From NCBI GenBank assembly GCA_946122785.1, contig CAMGYJ010000011.1, positions 806,001 to 870,000 of the forward strand: DNA of 64,000 nt, written 5' to 3'. The notes beneath the pieces were generated by a model. It was given only the letters and a program-made list of their open reading frames with translations. It searched no databases and was not told where the DNA came from. The position numbers and the translations under genes were made by a program. This DNA is from Linum tenue (Eukaryota; Streptophyta; Magnoliopsida; Malpighiales; Linaceae). Position 1 is the first letter of the stretch. Each line of letters begins with the position of its first letter. Below, piece by piece: positions 33,996 through 48,107 of the stretch.

Positions 33996-36436
33996 CATTA
34001 AGCGCCGATTTGGGTGAATTTATTCCTGGTCCAATTTTGGCAGATGCCAAAGGGGTACCATCACTGATTTCGGGCGATTTTTCCGAAATGCCATTTTCTT
34101 TCGATTCTGGAGGCTGCAGATCACGGAATCAGGCCGAGCCCATTCTCCACCGATAATGAAGTCTATTGATCCTATTCTCCACGGATGATAAGTCCATTAA
34201 GCACCGATTTGGGCGAATTTATTTTCGGATGGCATTTTTCGTAATTTTTTGGCTACGAAAGTCCATTTTCTTTGGATTTTGAAGGCTACACATCGCGGAT
34301 TCGGCCTGAGGCTATTCTTCAACGATGATTAAATCCATTATGCGTCGATTTGGGCGAATTTATTCCGGGCCTATTTTTGGCAGATTCCAAAGGCGTACCA
34401 TCACAAATTTCGTCTATTTTTTCGAATGATATTTTCTTTCGATTCTGGAGGCTGCAAATCACGGAATCTAGCCGAGCCTATTCTCCACTGATAATGAAGT
34501 CTATTGATCCTATTCTCCACGGATGATAAGTCATTAAGCACCGATTTGGGCCTATTTTTTTCGGTTGGCATTTTCGTAACTTTTTGGTCGACGAAAGGCC
34601 ATTTTCTTTGGATTTTGAAGGCTACAAATCACGAATTCGGCCTGAGGCTATTCTTAAAAAATGACTGGGTCTATTAAGCGCCAATTTGGGCGAATTTATT
34701 CAGGGCCTATTTTTCGGCGATTCCAAAGGGGTACCATCACTAATTTCAGGCGATTTTCCCAAATGCCATTTTCTTTCGATTCTGGAGGCTACAGATCATG
34801 GAATCAGGTGGAGCCTATTCTCCACCAATAATGAAGTCTATTGATCCTATTCTCCACGGATGGTAAGTCCATTAAGCATCGATTCGGGCCAATATATTTT
34901 CGGATGACATCTTCGTAATTTTTTGGGCGACGATAGGCCATTTTCTTTGGATTTTGAAGGCTACAGATCACGAATTCGGTCTGAGGCTATTCCTCAACGA
35001 TGATTAAGTCCATTAAGCGCCAATTTGGGTGAATTTATTCCGGGCCCATTTTTGGCCGATTCCAAAGGGTGACCATTACAGATTTCAGGCGATTTTTCCG
35101 AAATGCCATTTTCTCTCGATTCTGGAGGCTGCAGATCACGGAATCAGGCGGAGCCTATTCTCTACCGGTAATGAAGTCTATTGATCTTATTTCCATGGAT
35201 GATAAGTCCATTAAGCACCGATTTGAGCTAATTTATTTTCGGATGACATTTTTCGTAATTTTTTGGACGACATAAGGCCATTTTCTTTGGATTTTGAAGG
35301 CTACAGATCACGAATTCGGCCTGAGGCTATTCTTCAACGATGATTAAGTCCATTAAGCGCCGATTTGGGTGAATTTATTCCTGGTCCAATTTTGGCAGAT
35401 GCCAAAGGGGTACCATCACTGATTTCGGGCGATTTTTCCGAAATGCCATTTTCTTTCGATTCTGGAGGCTGCAGATCACGGAATCAGGCCGAGCCCATTC
35501 TCCACCGATAATGAAGTCTATTGATCCTATTCTCCACGGATGATAAGTCCATTAAGCACCGAATTGGGCGAATTTATTTTCGGATGGCATTTTTCGTAAT
35601 TTTTTGGCTACGAAAGTCCATTTTCTTTGGATTTTGAAGGCTACACATCGCGGATTCGGCCTGAGGCTATTCTTCAACGATGATTAAATCCATTATGCGT
35701 CGATTTGGGCAAATTTATTCCGGGCCTATTTTTGGCAGATTCCAAAGGCGTACCACCACAAATTTCGTCTATTTTTCCGAAATGATATTTTCTTTCGATT
35801 CTGGAGGCTGCAAATCACGGAATCTAGCCGAGCCTATTCTCCACTGATAATGAAGTCTATTGATCCTATTCTCCACGGATGATAAGTCATTAAGCACCGA
35901 TTTGGGCCTATTTTTTTCGGTTGGAATTTTCGTAACTTTTTGGTCGACGAAAGGCCATTTTCTTTGGATTTTGAAGGCTACAAATCACGAATTCGGCCTG
36001 AGGCTATTCTTAAAAAATGACTGGGTCTATTAAGCGCCAATATGGGCGAATTTATTCAGGGCCTATTTTTCGGCGATTCCAAAGGGGTACCATCACTAAT
36101 TTCGGGCGATTTTCCCAAATGCCATTTTCTTTCGATTCTGGAGGCTACAGATCATGGAATCAGGTGGAGCCTATTCTCCACCAATAATGAAGTCTATTGA
36201 TCCTATTCTCCACGGATGGTAAGTCCATTAAGCATCGATTCGGGCCAATATATTTTCGGATGACATCTTCGTAATTTTTTGGGCGACGATAGGCCATTTT
36301 CTTTGGATTTTGAAGGCTACAGATCACGAATTCGGCCTGAGGCTATTCCTCAACGATGATTAAGTCCATTAAGCGCCAATTTGGGTGAATTTATTCCGGG
36401 CCCATTTTTGGCCGATTCCAAAGGGTGACCATTACA
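33725..36436 (+). repeat. 1356-bp higher-order repeat (4 monomers), two copies
   Basis: 33725-35080 and 35081-36436 match at offset 1356. Shared marks are TAAAAAATGACTGGGTC (34655 and 36011), TTTTTTTCGGTTGG (near 34553 and 35909) and TTTTTCGGCGATTCC. The unit overlaps the end of the 1698-bp HOR, whose CTCTACCGGTAATG mark therefore appears three times (third near 35160). Confidence 0.88.
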
Positions 36437-39400
36437 GATTTCGGGCGATTTTTCCAAAATGCCATTTTCTTTCGATTCTGGAGGCTTCAGATCACGGAAT
36501 CAAGCGGAGCTAATTCTCCACCGATAATGAAGTCTATTGATCCAATTCTCCACGGATGATAAGTAAGTAAGCACCGATTTGGGCATATTTATTTACGGAT
36601 GCCATTTTCGTAATTTTTTGGGTGACGAAAGGCCATTTTCTTTGGATTTTGAAGGCTACAAATCACGGATTTGGCCTGAGGCCATTCTTCAACGATGATT
36701 AAGTCCATTAAACGCGGATTTGGGCGAATTTATTCCGTGCCCATTTTCGGCCGATAACAAAGGGGTACCATCACATATTTTAGGAGATTTTTCCGAAAAA
36801 CCATTTTCTTTCCAATCTGGAGGCTGCAGATCACGGAATCAGGCCGAGCCTATTCTCCACCGATAATGAAGTCTATTGATCCAATTCTCCACGGATGGTA
36901 AGTCCATTAAGTACGATTTGGGCCAATATATTTTCGGATGACATTTTCGTAATTTTTTGGGCGACGATAGGCCATTTTCTTTGAATTTTGAAGGCTACAG
37001 ATCACGAATTCGGCCTGAGGTTATTCTTCAACGATGATTAAGTCCATTAAATGCCAATTTGGGCGAATTTATTCCTGGCCCATTTTTGGCCGATTCAAAA
37101 GGGGTACCATCACAGATTTCGGACGATTTTTCCGAAATGCCATTTTCTTTCGATTCTGGAGGCTGCAGATCACGGAATCAGGCGGAGCCTATTCTGCACC
37201 GAGAATGAAGTCTATTGATCCTATTTCTCCGCGGATGATAAGTCCATTAAGCACCGATTTGGTCCAATTTATTTTCGGATGGCATTTTTGTAATTTTTTG
37301 GTCGACGAAAGGCCATTTTCTTTGGATTTTGTAGGCTACAGATCACAGATTTGGCATGAGGCTATTCTTCAACGATGATTAAATCCATTAAGCGCCGATT
37401 TGGGCAAATTTATTCCGTGCCCATTTTTGGCAGATTACAAAGGGGTACCATCACAGATTTCGGGCGATTTTTCCGAAATGCCATTTTCTTTCGATTTTGG
37501 AGTCTGCCGATCACGGAATCAGGCCGAGCCTATTCTCCACCGATAATGAAGTCTATTGATCCTATTCTCCACAGATGATATGTCCATTAAGCACTGATTT
37601 GAGCCAATTTATATTTGGATGGCATTTTCGTAATTTTTTGGGCGACGAAAGGCCTTTTCTTTTGATTTTGAAGGTTACAGATCACAGATTCGCCCTGAGG
37701 CTATTCTTCAACGATGATTAAGTCCATTACGTGCCGATTTGGGAGAATTTATTCCGGGTACATTTTTGTCCGATTCTAAAGGGGTACCATCACAGATTTC
37801 AAGCGATTTTTCCGAAATGCCATTTTCTTTCAATTCTGGAGTCTGCAGATCCCGGAATCATGCCGAGCCTATTCTCCATCGATAAGGAAGTCTATTGATC
37901 AGATTCTCCACGAATGATAAGTCCATTAAGCACCGATTTGGGCCAATTTATTTTCAGATGGCATTTTCGTAATTTTTTTGTCGACGAAAGGCCATTTTCT
38001 TTTGATTTTGTAGGCTACAGATCACGGATTTGGCTTGAGGCTATTCTTCTACGATGATTAAATCCATTAAGCGCCGATTTGGGCGAATTTATTCCGGACC
38101 CATTTTTGGCAGATTATAAAGGGGTACCATCACAGATTTCGGGCGATTTTTCCGAAATGCTATTTTATTTCGATTCTAGAGGCTGCAGATCACGGAATCA
38201 GGCCGAGCCTATTCTCCACCGATAATGAAGTCTATTGATCCTATTCTCAATGGATTATAAGTCACTTAAGCACCAATTTGGGCCAATTTATTTTCGGATG
38301 GCATTTTCGTAATTTTTTGGGCGACGAAAGGCCATTTTCTTTGGATTTTGTAGGTTATAGATCACGGATTTGGTTTAAGGCTATTCTTCAACTATGATTA
38401 ATTCCATTAAGCGCCGATTTGGGTGAATTTATTCCGGGCCCATTTTTGGCAGATTATAAAGGGGTACCATCACAGATTTTGGGCGATTTTTCCGTAATGC
38501 CATTTTCTTTCGATTCTGGATGCTGCCGATCACGGAATCCGGCCGAGCCTATTCTCCACCGATAATGAAGTCTATTGATCCTATTCTCCACGGATGATAA
38601 GTCCATTAAGCACAGATTTGATCCAATTTATTTTTCGATGGCATTTTTGTAATGTTTTGGGCGACGAAAGGCCATTTTCTTTGGATTTTGAAGGTTAGAG
38701 ATCACAGATTCGCCCTGAGGCTATTCTTCAACGATGATTAAGTCCATTACGTGCCGATTTGGGCGAATTTATTCCGGGTCCATTTTCGGCCAATTCCATA
38801 GGGGTACCATCACAGATTTCAGGAGATTTTCCTGAAATACCATTTTCTTTCCATTCTGGAGGCCGCAAATCACGGAATCAGGCCGAGCCTATTCTCCACC
38901 GATAATGAAGTCTATTGATCCAATTATCCACGGATGGTAAGTCCATTAAGCATCGATTTGGGCCAATATATTTTCGGATGCCATTTTCGTAATTTTTTGG
39001 GGGACGATTGGCCATTTTCTTTGGTTTTTGAAGGGTACAGATCACGAATTCAGCCTGAGGCTATTCTTCAACGATGATTAAGTCCAATAAGCACCGATTT
39101 GGGCGAATTTATTCCGGGCCCATTTTTGGCCGATTCCAAAGGGGTACATCACAAATTTCAGGAGATTTTTCCGAAATACCATTTTCTTTCCATTCTGGAG
39201 GCTGCAGATCACGGAATCAGGCCGAGCCTATTCTCCACCGATAATGAAGTCTATTGATCCAATTCTCCACGGATGGTAAGTCGATTAAGCACCGGTTTGG
39301 GCTAATATATTTTCGGAGGACATTTTCGTAATTTTTTGGGCGACGATAGGCCATTTTCTTTGGATTTTGAAGGCTACAGATCACGAATTCGGCCTGAGGC

Positions 39401-41289
39401 TATTATTTAACGATGATTAAATCAAGCGCCAATTTGGGCGAATTTATTCCGGGACCATTTTTGGCCGATTGCAAAGGGGTACCATCACATATTTCGGTCG
39501 ATTTTTCCGAAATGCCATTTTCTTTCGATTCTGGAGGCTGCCGATCACGGAATCAGGCCGAGCCTATTCTCCACCGATAATGAAGTCTATTGATCCTATT
39601 CTCCACGGATGATAAGTCATTAAGCACTGATTTGGGCCATTTATTTTGGGATGGCATTTTCGTAATTTTTTGGGCGACAAAAGGCCACTTACTTTGGATT
39701 TTGAAGGCTACAGAACACGGATTCGGCCTGAGGATATTCTTCAACGATGATTAAGTCCATTAAGCGCCAATTTGGGCGAATTTATTCCAGGCCCATTTTT
39801 GGCCGATTCCAAGGGGGTACCATCACAGATTTCGGGCGATTTTTCCGAAATGCCATTTTCTTTCGATTCTGAGGCTACAGATCATTGAATCAAGAGGAGC
39901 CTATTCTCCACCGAAAATGATGTCTATTGATCCTATTCTCCACGGATGGTAAGTCCATTAAGCACCGATTTGGGCCAATATATTTTCAGATGGCATTTAC
40001 GTAATGTTTTGGGCCACGATAGGCCATTTTCTTTGGATTTTGAAGACTACACATCACGGATTTGGCTTGAGGCTATTCTTCTACGATGATTAAATCCATT
40101 AAGCGCCGATTTAGGTGAATTTATTCCTGACCCATTTTTGCTAGATTATAAAGGCGTACCATCACAGATTTCGGGCGATTTTTCCGAAATGCTATTTTAT
40201 TTCGATTCTGGCGGCTGCAGATCACGGAATCAGGCCGAGCCGATTCTCCACCGATAATGAAGCCTATTGATCCTATTCTCCATGGATTATAAGTCACTTA
40301 AGCACCAATTTGGGCCAATTTATTTTCAGATGGCATTTTCGTAATTTTTTGGGCGACGAAAGGCCATTTTCTTTGGATTTTGTAGGTTATAGATCAAGGA
40401 TTTGGCTTGAGGCTATTCTTCAATGATGATTAATTCCATTAAGCACCGATTTGGGTGAATTTATTCCGGGCCCATTTTTGGCAGATTATAAAGGGGTACC
40501 ATCACAAATTTCGGCGATTTTTCCGAAATGACATTTTCTTTTGATTCTGGAGGCTCCAGATCACGGAATTAGGCGGAGCCTATTCTCCACCGATAATAAA
40601 GTCTATTGATCCTATTCTCCACGGATGATAAGTCAGTAAGCACCGATTTTGGCCTATTTATTTTCGGATGGCATTTTCGTAATTTTTTGGTTGACGAAAG
40701 ACCATTTTCTTTAGATTTTGAAGGCTACAAATCACGGATTCGGCCTGAGGCTATTCTTCAATGATGATTAACTCCATTAAACGCCGATTTGGGCGAATTA
40801 ATTCCGTGCCCATTTTTGGCCGATTCCAAAGGGGTACCATCACATATTTTAGGAGATTTTTCCTAAATACCATTTTCTTTGCAATCTGGAGGCTGCAGAT
40901 CACGGAATCAGGCCGAGCCTATTCTCCACCGATAATGAAGTTTATTGATCCAATTCTCCATGGATGGTAAGTCCATTAAGCACCGATTTGGACAATAAAT
41001 ATTTTCGGATGACATTTTCGTAATTTTTTGGGCGACGATAGGCCATTTTCTTTGGATTTTGAAGGCTACAGATCACGAATTCGGCCTGAGGCTATTCTTC
41101 AACAATGGTTAAGTCCATTAAGCGCCAATTTGGGCGAATTTATTTCGGGCCCATTTTTGGCCGATTCCAAAGGGGTATCATCACAGATTTCGGGCAATTT
41201 TTCCGAAATGCCATTTTCTTTCGATTTTGGAGACTGCCGATCACGGAATCAGGCCGAGCCTATTCTCCACCGATAAGGAAGTCTATTGA

Positions 41290-44200
41290 TCCTATTCTCC
41301 ACGAATGATAAGTCCATTAAGCACCAATTTGGGCCAATTTATTTTCAGATGGCATTTTCGTAATTTTTTTGTCGACGAAAGGCCATTTTCTTTGGATTTT
41401 GTAGGCTACAGATCACGAATTCGGCTTGAGGCTATTCTTCTACGATGATTAAATCCATTAAGCGCCGATTTGGGCGAATTTATTCCGGACCCATTTTTGG
41501 CAGATTATAAAGTTGTACCATCACAGATTTCGGGCGATTTTTCCGAAATGCTATTTTATTTCAATTCTGGAGGCTGCAGAGTACGGAATCAGGCCGAGCC
41601 TATTCTCCACCGATAATGAAGTCTATTGATCCTATTCTCCACGGATTATAAGTCACTTAAGCACCGATTTGGGCCAATTTATTTTCGGATGGCATTTTCG
41701 TAATTTTTTGGGCGACGAAATGCCATTTTCTTTGGATTTTGTAGGTTATAGATCACGGATGTGGCTTGAGGCTATTCCTCAACGATGATTAATTCCATTA
41801 AGCGTCGATTTGGGTGAATTTATTCCGGGCCCATTTTTTGGCAGATTATAAAGGGGTACCATAATAGATTTCAGGCGATTTTTCCGTAATTTCATTTTCT
41901 TTCGATTCTGGATGCTGCCGATCACGGAATCAGGCCGAGCCTATTCTCCAGCGATAATGAAGTCTATTGATCCTATTCTCCACGGATGATAAGTCCATTA
42001 AGCACCGATTTGGGACAATTTATTTTTCGTTGGCATATTCGTAATGTTTTGGGCGACGAAAGGCCATTTTCTTTGGATTTTGAAGGTTTCATATTACAGA
42101 TTCGCCCCTGAGGCTATTCTTCAACGATGGTTAAGTCATTACGTGCCGATTTTGGGCGAATTTATTTCGGGTACATTTTTGGCCAATTCCAAAGGGGTAC
42201 CATCACAGATTTCAGGAGATTTTGCTGAAATACCAATTTCTTTCCAATCTGGAGGCTGCAGATCACGGAATCTGGCCGAGCCTATTCTCCACCGATAATG
42301 AAGTCTATTGATCCAATTCTCCATGGATGGTAAGTCCATTAAGCACCGATTTGGGCAATAAATATTTTCGGATGACATTTTCGTAATTTTTTGGGCGACG
42401 ATAGGCCATTTTCTTTGGATTTTGAAGGCTACAGATCACGAATTCGGCCTGAGGCTATTCTTCAACGATGATTAAGTCCATTAAGCGCCAATTTGGGCGA
42501 ATTTATTCCGGGCCCATTTTTGGCCGATTCCAAAGGGGTACCATCACAAATTTCGGACGATTTTTTCGAAATGCCATTTTCTTTCGATTCTGGAGACTGC
42601 AGATCACAGAATCAGGCGGAGCCTATTCTCCCCCGATAATGAAGTCTATTGATCCTATTCTCCGCGGATGATAAGTCCATTAAGCACCGATTTGGGCCAA
42701 TTTATTTTCGGATGGCATTATCGTAATTTTTTGGTCGACGAAAGGCCATTTTCTTTGGATTTTGTAGGCTACAGATAACAGATTTGGCTTGAGGATATTC
42801 TTCAACGATGATTAAATCCATTAAGCGCCAATTTGGGCGAATTTATTCCGGGCCCATTTTTGGCAGATTACAAAGGGGTACCATCACTGATATCAGGCGA
42901 TTTTTCCGAAATGCCATTTTCTTTCGATTTTGGAGGCTGCCGATCATGGAATCAGGCCAGGCCTATTCTCCACCGATAAGGAAGTCTATTGATCCTATTC
43001 TCCACGAATGATAAGTCCATTAAGCACCGATTTGGGCCAATTTATTTTCAGATGGCATTTTCGTAATTTTTTGTCGACGAAAGGCCATTTTCTTTGGATT
43101 TTGTAGGCTACAGATCACGGATTTGGCTTGAGGCTATTCTTCTACGATGATTAAATCCATTAATCGCCGATTTAGGCGAATTTATTCCGGACCCATTTTT
43201 TCCAGATTATAAAGGCGTACCATCACTGATTTCGGGCGATTTTTCCGAAATGCAATTTTATTTCGATTCTGGCGGCTGCAGATCACGGAATCAGGCCGAG
43301 CCTATTCTCCACCGATAATGAAGTCTATTGATACTATTCTCCACGGATGATAAGTCACTTAAGCATCGATTTGGGCCAATTTATTTTCGGATGGCATTTT
43401 TGTAATTTTTTGGGCGACGAAAGGCCATTTTCTTTGGATTTTGTAGGTTATAGATCACGGATTTGGCTTGAGGCTATTCTTAAAGGATGATTAATTCCAT
43501 TAAGCGCCGATTTGGGTGAATTTATTCCGGGCCCATTTTTGGCAGATTATAAAGGGGTACCATCACAAATTTCGGCGATTTTTCCGAAATGACATTTTCT
43601 TTTTATTCTGGAGGCTCCAGATTATGGAATCTGGCCGACCCTATTCTCCACCGATAATGAAGTCTATTGATCCTATTCTCCACGGATGATAAGTCAGTAA
43701 GCACCGATTTGGCATTTTCGTAATTTTTTATTTTCGGATGGCATTTTCGTAATTTTTTGGTTGACGAAAGGCCATTTTCTTTAGATTTTGATGGCTACAA
43801 ATCACGGATTCGGCCTGAGGCTATTCTTCAATGATGATTAACTCCATTAAACGCCGATTTGGGCGAATTTATTCCGTGCCCATTTTTGGCTGATTCCAAA
43901 GCGGTACCATCACATATTTTAAGAGATTTTTCCGAAATACCATTTTCTTCCAATCTGGAGGCTGCAGATCACGGAATCAGGCCGAGCCTATTCTCCACCG
44001 ATAATGAAGTCTATTGATCCAATTCTCCATGGATGGTAAGTCCATTAAGCACCGATTTGGGCAATAAATGTTTTCGGATGACATTTTCGTAATTTTTTGA
44101 GCGACGATAGGCCATTTTCTTTGGATTTTGAAGGCTACAGATCACGAATTCGGCCTGAGGCTATTCTTCAACGATGATTAAGTCCATTAAGCGCCAATTT

Positions 44201-44698
44201 GGGCGAATTTATTCCGGGCCCATTTTTGGCCGATTCCAAAGGGGTACCATCACAAATTTCGGACGATTTTTTCGAAATGCCATTTTCTTTCGATTCTGGA
44301 GACTGCAGATCACAGAATCAGGCGGAGCCTATTCTCCCCCGATAATGAAGTCTATTGATCCTATTCTCCGCGGATGATAAGTCCATTAAGCACCGATTTG
44401 GGCCAATTTATTTTCGGATGGCATTATCGTAATTTTTTGGTCGACGAAAGGCCATTTTCTTTGGATTTTGTAGGCTACAGATAACAGATTTGGCTTGAGG
44501 ATATTCTTCAACGATGATTAAATCCATTAAGCGCCAATTTGGGCGAATTTATTCCGGGCCCATTTTTGGCAGATTACAAAGGGGTACCATCACTGATATC
44601 GGGCGATTTTTCCGAAATGCCATTTTCTTTCGATTTTGGAGGCTGCCGATCACGGAATCAGGCCAGGCCTATTCTCCACCGATAAGGAAGTCTATTGA
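41290..44698 (+). repeat. 3409-bp higher-order repeat (10 monomers), copy 1
   Basis: It matches 44699 onward at offset 3409. It includes an odd half B at 43711 where GGCATTTTCGTAATTTTTT is duplicated with TATTTTCGGAT between, and a variant AGATTATAAAGTTGTACC. It also contains an internal five-monomer relation (offset about 1705): the monomers at 42468-43011 recur at 44174-44717. Confidence 0.88.
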
Positions 44699-47600
44699 TC
44701 CTATTCTCCACGAATGATAAGTCCATTAAGCACCAATTTGGGCCAATTTATTTTCAGATGGCATTTTCGTAATTTTTTTGTCGACGAAAGGCCATTTTCT
44801 TTGGATTTTGTAGGCTACAGATCACGAATTCGGCTTGAGGCTATTCTTCTACGATGATTAAATCCATTAAGCGCCGATTTGGGCGAATTTATTCCGGACC
44901 CATTTTTGGCAGATTATAAAGTTGTACCATCACAGATTTCGGGCGATTTTTCCGAAATGCTATTTTATTTCAATTCTGGAGGCTGCAGAGTACGGAATCA
45001 GGCCGAGCCTATTCTCCACCGATAATGAAGTCTATTGATCCTATTCTCCACGGATTATAAGTCACTTAAGCACCGATTTGGGCCAATTTATTTTCGGATG
45101 GCATTTTCGTAATTTTTTGGGCGACGAAATGCCATTTTCTTTGGATTTTGTAGGTTATAGATCACGGATGTGGCTTGAGGCTATTCCTCAACGATGATTA
45201 ATTCCATTAAGCGTCGATTTGGGTGAATTTATTCCGGGCCCATTTTTTGGCAGATTATAAAGGGGTACCATAATAGATTTCGGGCGATTTTTCCGTAATT
45301 TCATTTTCTTTCGATTCTGGATGCTGCCGATCACGGAATCAGGCCGAGCCTATTCTCCAGCGATAATGAAGTCTATTGATCCTATTCTCCACGGATGATA
45401 AGTCCATTAAGCACCGATTTGGGACAATTTATTTTTCGTTGGCATATTCGTAATGTTTTGGGCGACGAAAGGCCATTTTCTTTGGATTTTGAAGGTTTCA
45501 TATTACAGATTCGCCCCTGAGGCTATTCTTCAACGATGGTTAAGTCATTACGTGCCGATTTTGGGCGAATTTATTTCGGGTACATTTTTGGCCAATTCCA
45601 AAGGGGTACCATCACAGATTTCAGGAGATTTTGCTGAAATACCAATTTCTTTCCAATCTGGAGGCTGCAGATCACGGAATCTGGCCGAGCCTATTCTCCA
45701 CCGATAATGAAGTCTATTGATCCAATTCTCCATGGATGGTAAGTCCATTAAGCACCGATTTGGGCAATAAATATTTTCGGATGACATTTTCGTAATTTTT
45801 TGGGCGACGATAGGCCATTTTCTTTGGATTTTGAAGGCTACAGATCACGAATTCGGCCTGAGGCTATTCTTCAACGATGATTAAGTCCATTAAGCGCCAA
45901 TTTGGGCGAATTTATTCCGGGCCCATTTTTGGCCGATTCCAAAGGGGTACCATCACAAATTTCGGACGATTTTTTCGAAATGCCATTTTCTTTCGATTCT
46001 GGAGACTGCAGATCACAGAATCAGGCGGAGCCTATTCTCCCCCGATAATGAAGTCTATTGATCCTATTCTCCGCGGATGATAAGTCCATTAAGCACCGAT
46101 TTGGGCCAATTTATTTTCGGATGGCATTATCGTAATTTTTTGGTCGACGAAAGGCCATTTTCTTTGGATTTTGTAGGCTACAGATAACAGATTTGGCTTG
46201 AGGATATTCTTCAACGATGATTAAATCCATTAAGCGCCAATTTGGGCGAATTTATTCCGGGCCCATTTTTGGCAGATTACAAAGGGGTACCATCACTGAT
46301 ATCGGGCGATTTTTCCGAAATGCCATTTTCTTTCGATTTTGGAGGCTGCCGATCACGGAATCAGGCCAGGCCTATTCTCCACCGATAAGGAAGTCTATTG
46401 ATCCTATTCTCCACGAATGATAAGTCCATTAAGCACCGATTTGGGCCAATTTATTTTCAGATGGCATTTTCGTAATTTTTTTGTCGACGAAAGGCCATTT
46501 TCTTTGGATTTTGTAGGCTACAGATCACGGATTTGGCTTGAGGCTATTCTTATACGATGATTAAATCCATTAATCGCCGATTTAGGCGAATTTATTCCGG
46601 ACCCATTTTTTCCAGATTATAAAGGCGTACCATCACTGATTTCGGGCGATTTTTCCGAAATGTAATTTTATTTCGATTCTGGCGGCTGCAGATCACGGAA
46701 TCAGGCCGAGCCTATTCTCCACCGATAATGAAGTCTATTGATACTATTCTCCACGGATGATAAGTCACTTAAGCACCGATTTGGGCCAATTTATTTTCGG
46801 ATGGCATTTTTGTAATTTTTTGGGCGACGAAAGGCCATTTTCTTTGGATTTTGTAGGTTATAGATCACAGATTTGGCTTGAGGCTATTCTTAAACGATGA
46901 TTAATTCCATTAAGCGCCGATTTGGGTGAATTTATTCCGGGCCCATTTTTGGCAGATTATAAAGGGGTACCATCACAAATTTCGGCGATTTTTCCGAAAT
47001 GACATTTTCTTTTTATTCTGGAGGCTCCAGATTATGGAATCTGGCCGACCCTATTCTCCACCGATAATGAAGTCTATTGATCCTATTCTCCACGGATGAT
47101 AAGTCAGTAAGCACCGATTTGGCATTTTCGTAATTTTTTATTTTCGGATGGCATTTTCGTAATTTTTTGCTTGACGAAAGGCCATTTTCTTTAGATTTTG
47201 ATGGCTACAAATCACGGATTCGGCCTGAGGCTATTCTTCAATGATGATTAACTCCATTAAACGCCGATTTGGGCGAATTTATTCCGTGCCCATTTTTGGC
47301 TGATTCCAAAGCGGTACCATCACATATTTTAAGAGATTTTTCCGAAATACCATTTTCTTTCCAATCTGGAGGCTGCAGATCATGGAATCAGGCCGAGCCT
47401 ATTCTCCACCGATAATGAAGTCTATTGATACTATTCTCCACGGATGATAAGTCACTTAAGCACCGATTTGGGCCAATTTATTTTCGGATGGCATTTTTGT
47501 AATTTTTTGGGCGACGAAAGGCCATTTTCTTTGGATTTTGTAGGTTATAGATCACAGATTTGGCTTGAGGCTATTCTTAAACGATGATTAATTCCATTAA

Positions 47601-48107
47601 GCGCCGATTTGGGTGAATTTATTCCGGGCCCATTTTTGGCAGATTATAAAGGGGTACCATCACAAATTTCGGCGATTTTTCCGAAATGACATTTTCTTTT
47701 TATTCTGGAGGCTCCAGATTATGGAATCTGGCCGACCCTATTCTCCACCGATAATGAAGTCTATTGATCCTATTCTCCACGGATGATAAGTCAGTAAGCA
47801 CCGATTTGGCATTTTCGTAATTTTTTATTTTCGGATGGCATTTTCGTAATTTTTTGGTTGACGAAAGGCCATTTTCTTTAGATTTTGATGGCTACAAATC
47901 ACGGATTCGGCCTGAGGCTATTCTTCAATGATGATTAACTCCATTAAACGCCGATTTGGGCGAATTTATTCCGTGCCCATTTTTGGCTAATTCCAAAGCG
48001 GTACCATCACATATTTTAAGAGATTTTTCCGAAATACCATTTTCTTTCCAATCTGGAGGCTGCAGATCATGGAATCAGGCCGAGCCTATTCTCCACCGAT
48101 AATGAAG
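44699..48107 (+). repeat. 3409-bp higher-order repeat, copy 2, with a nested 687-bp duplication
   Basis: It follows copy 1 closely to about 47400. There a two-monomer segment of about 687 bp (TTAAACGATGATTAATTCC at 46890 and 47577) has been duplicated. After it the copy-1 order resumes, so the monomers at 44174 reappear at 48272 (offset 4098, that is 3409 plus about 689). The duplicated-motif half B is at 47120 and 47810. Confidence 0.82.
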
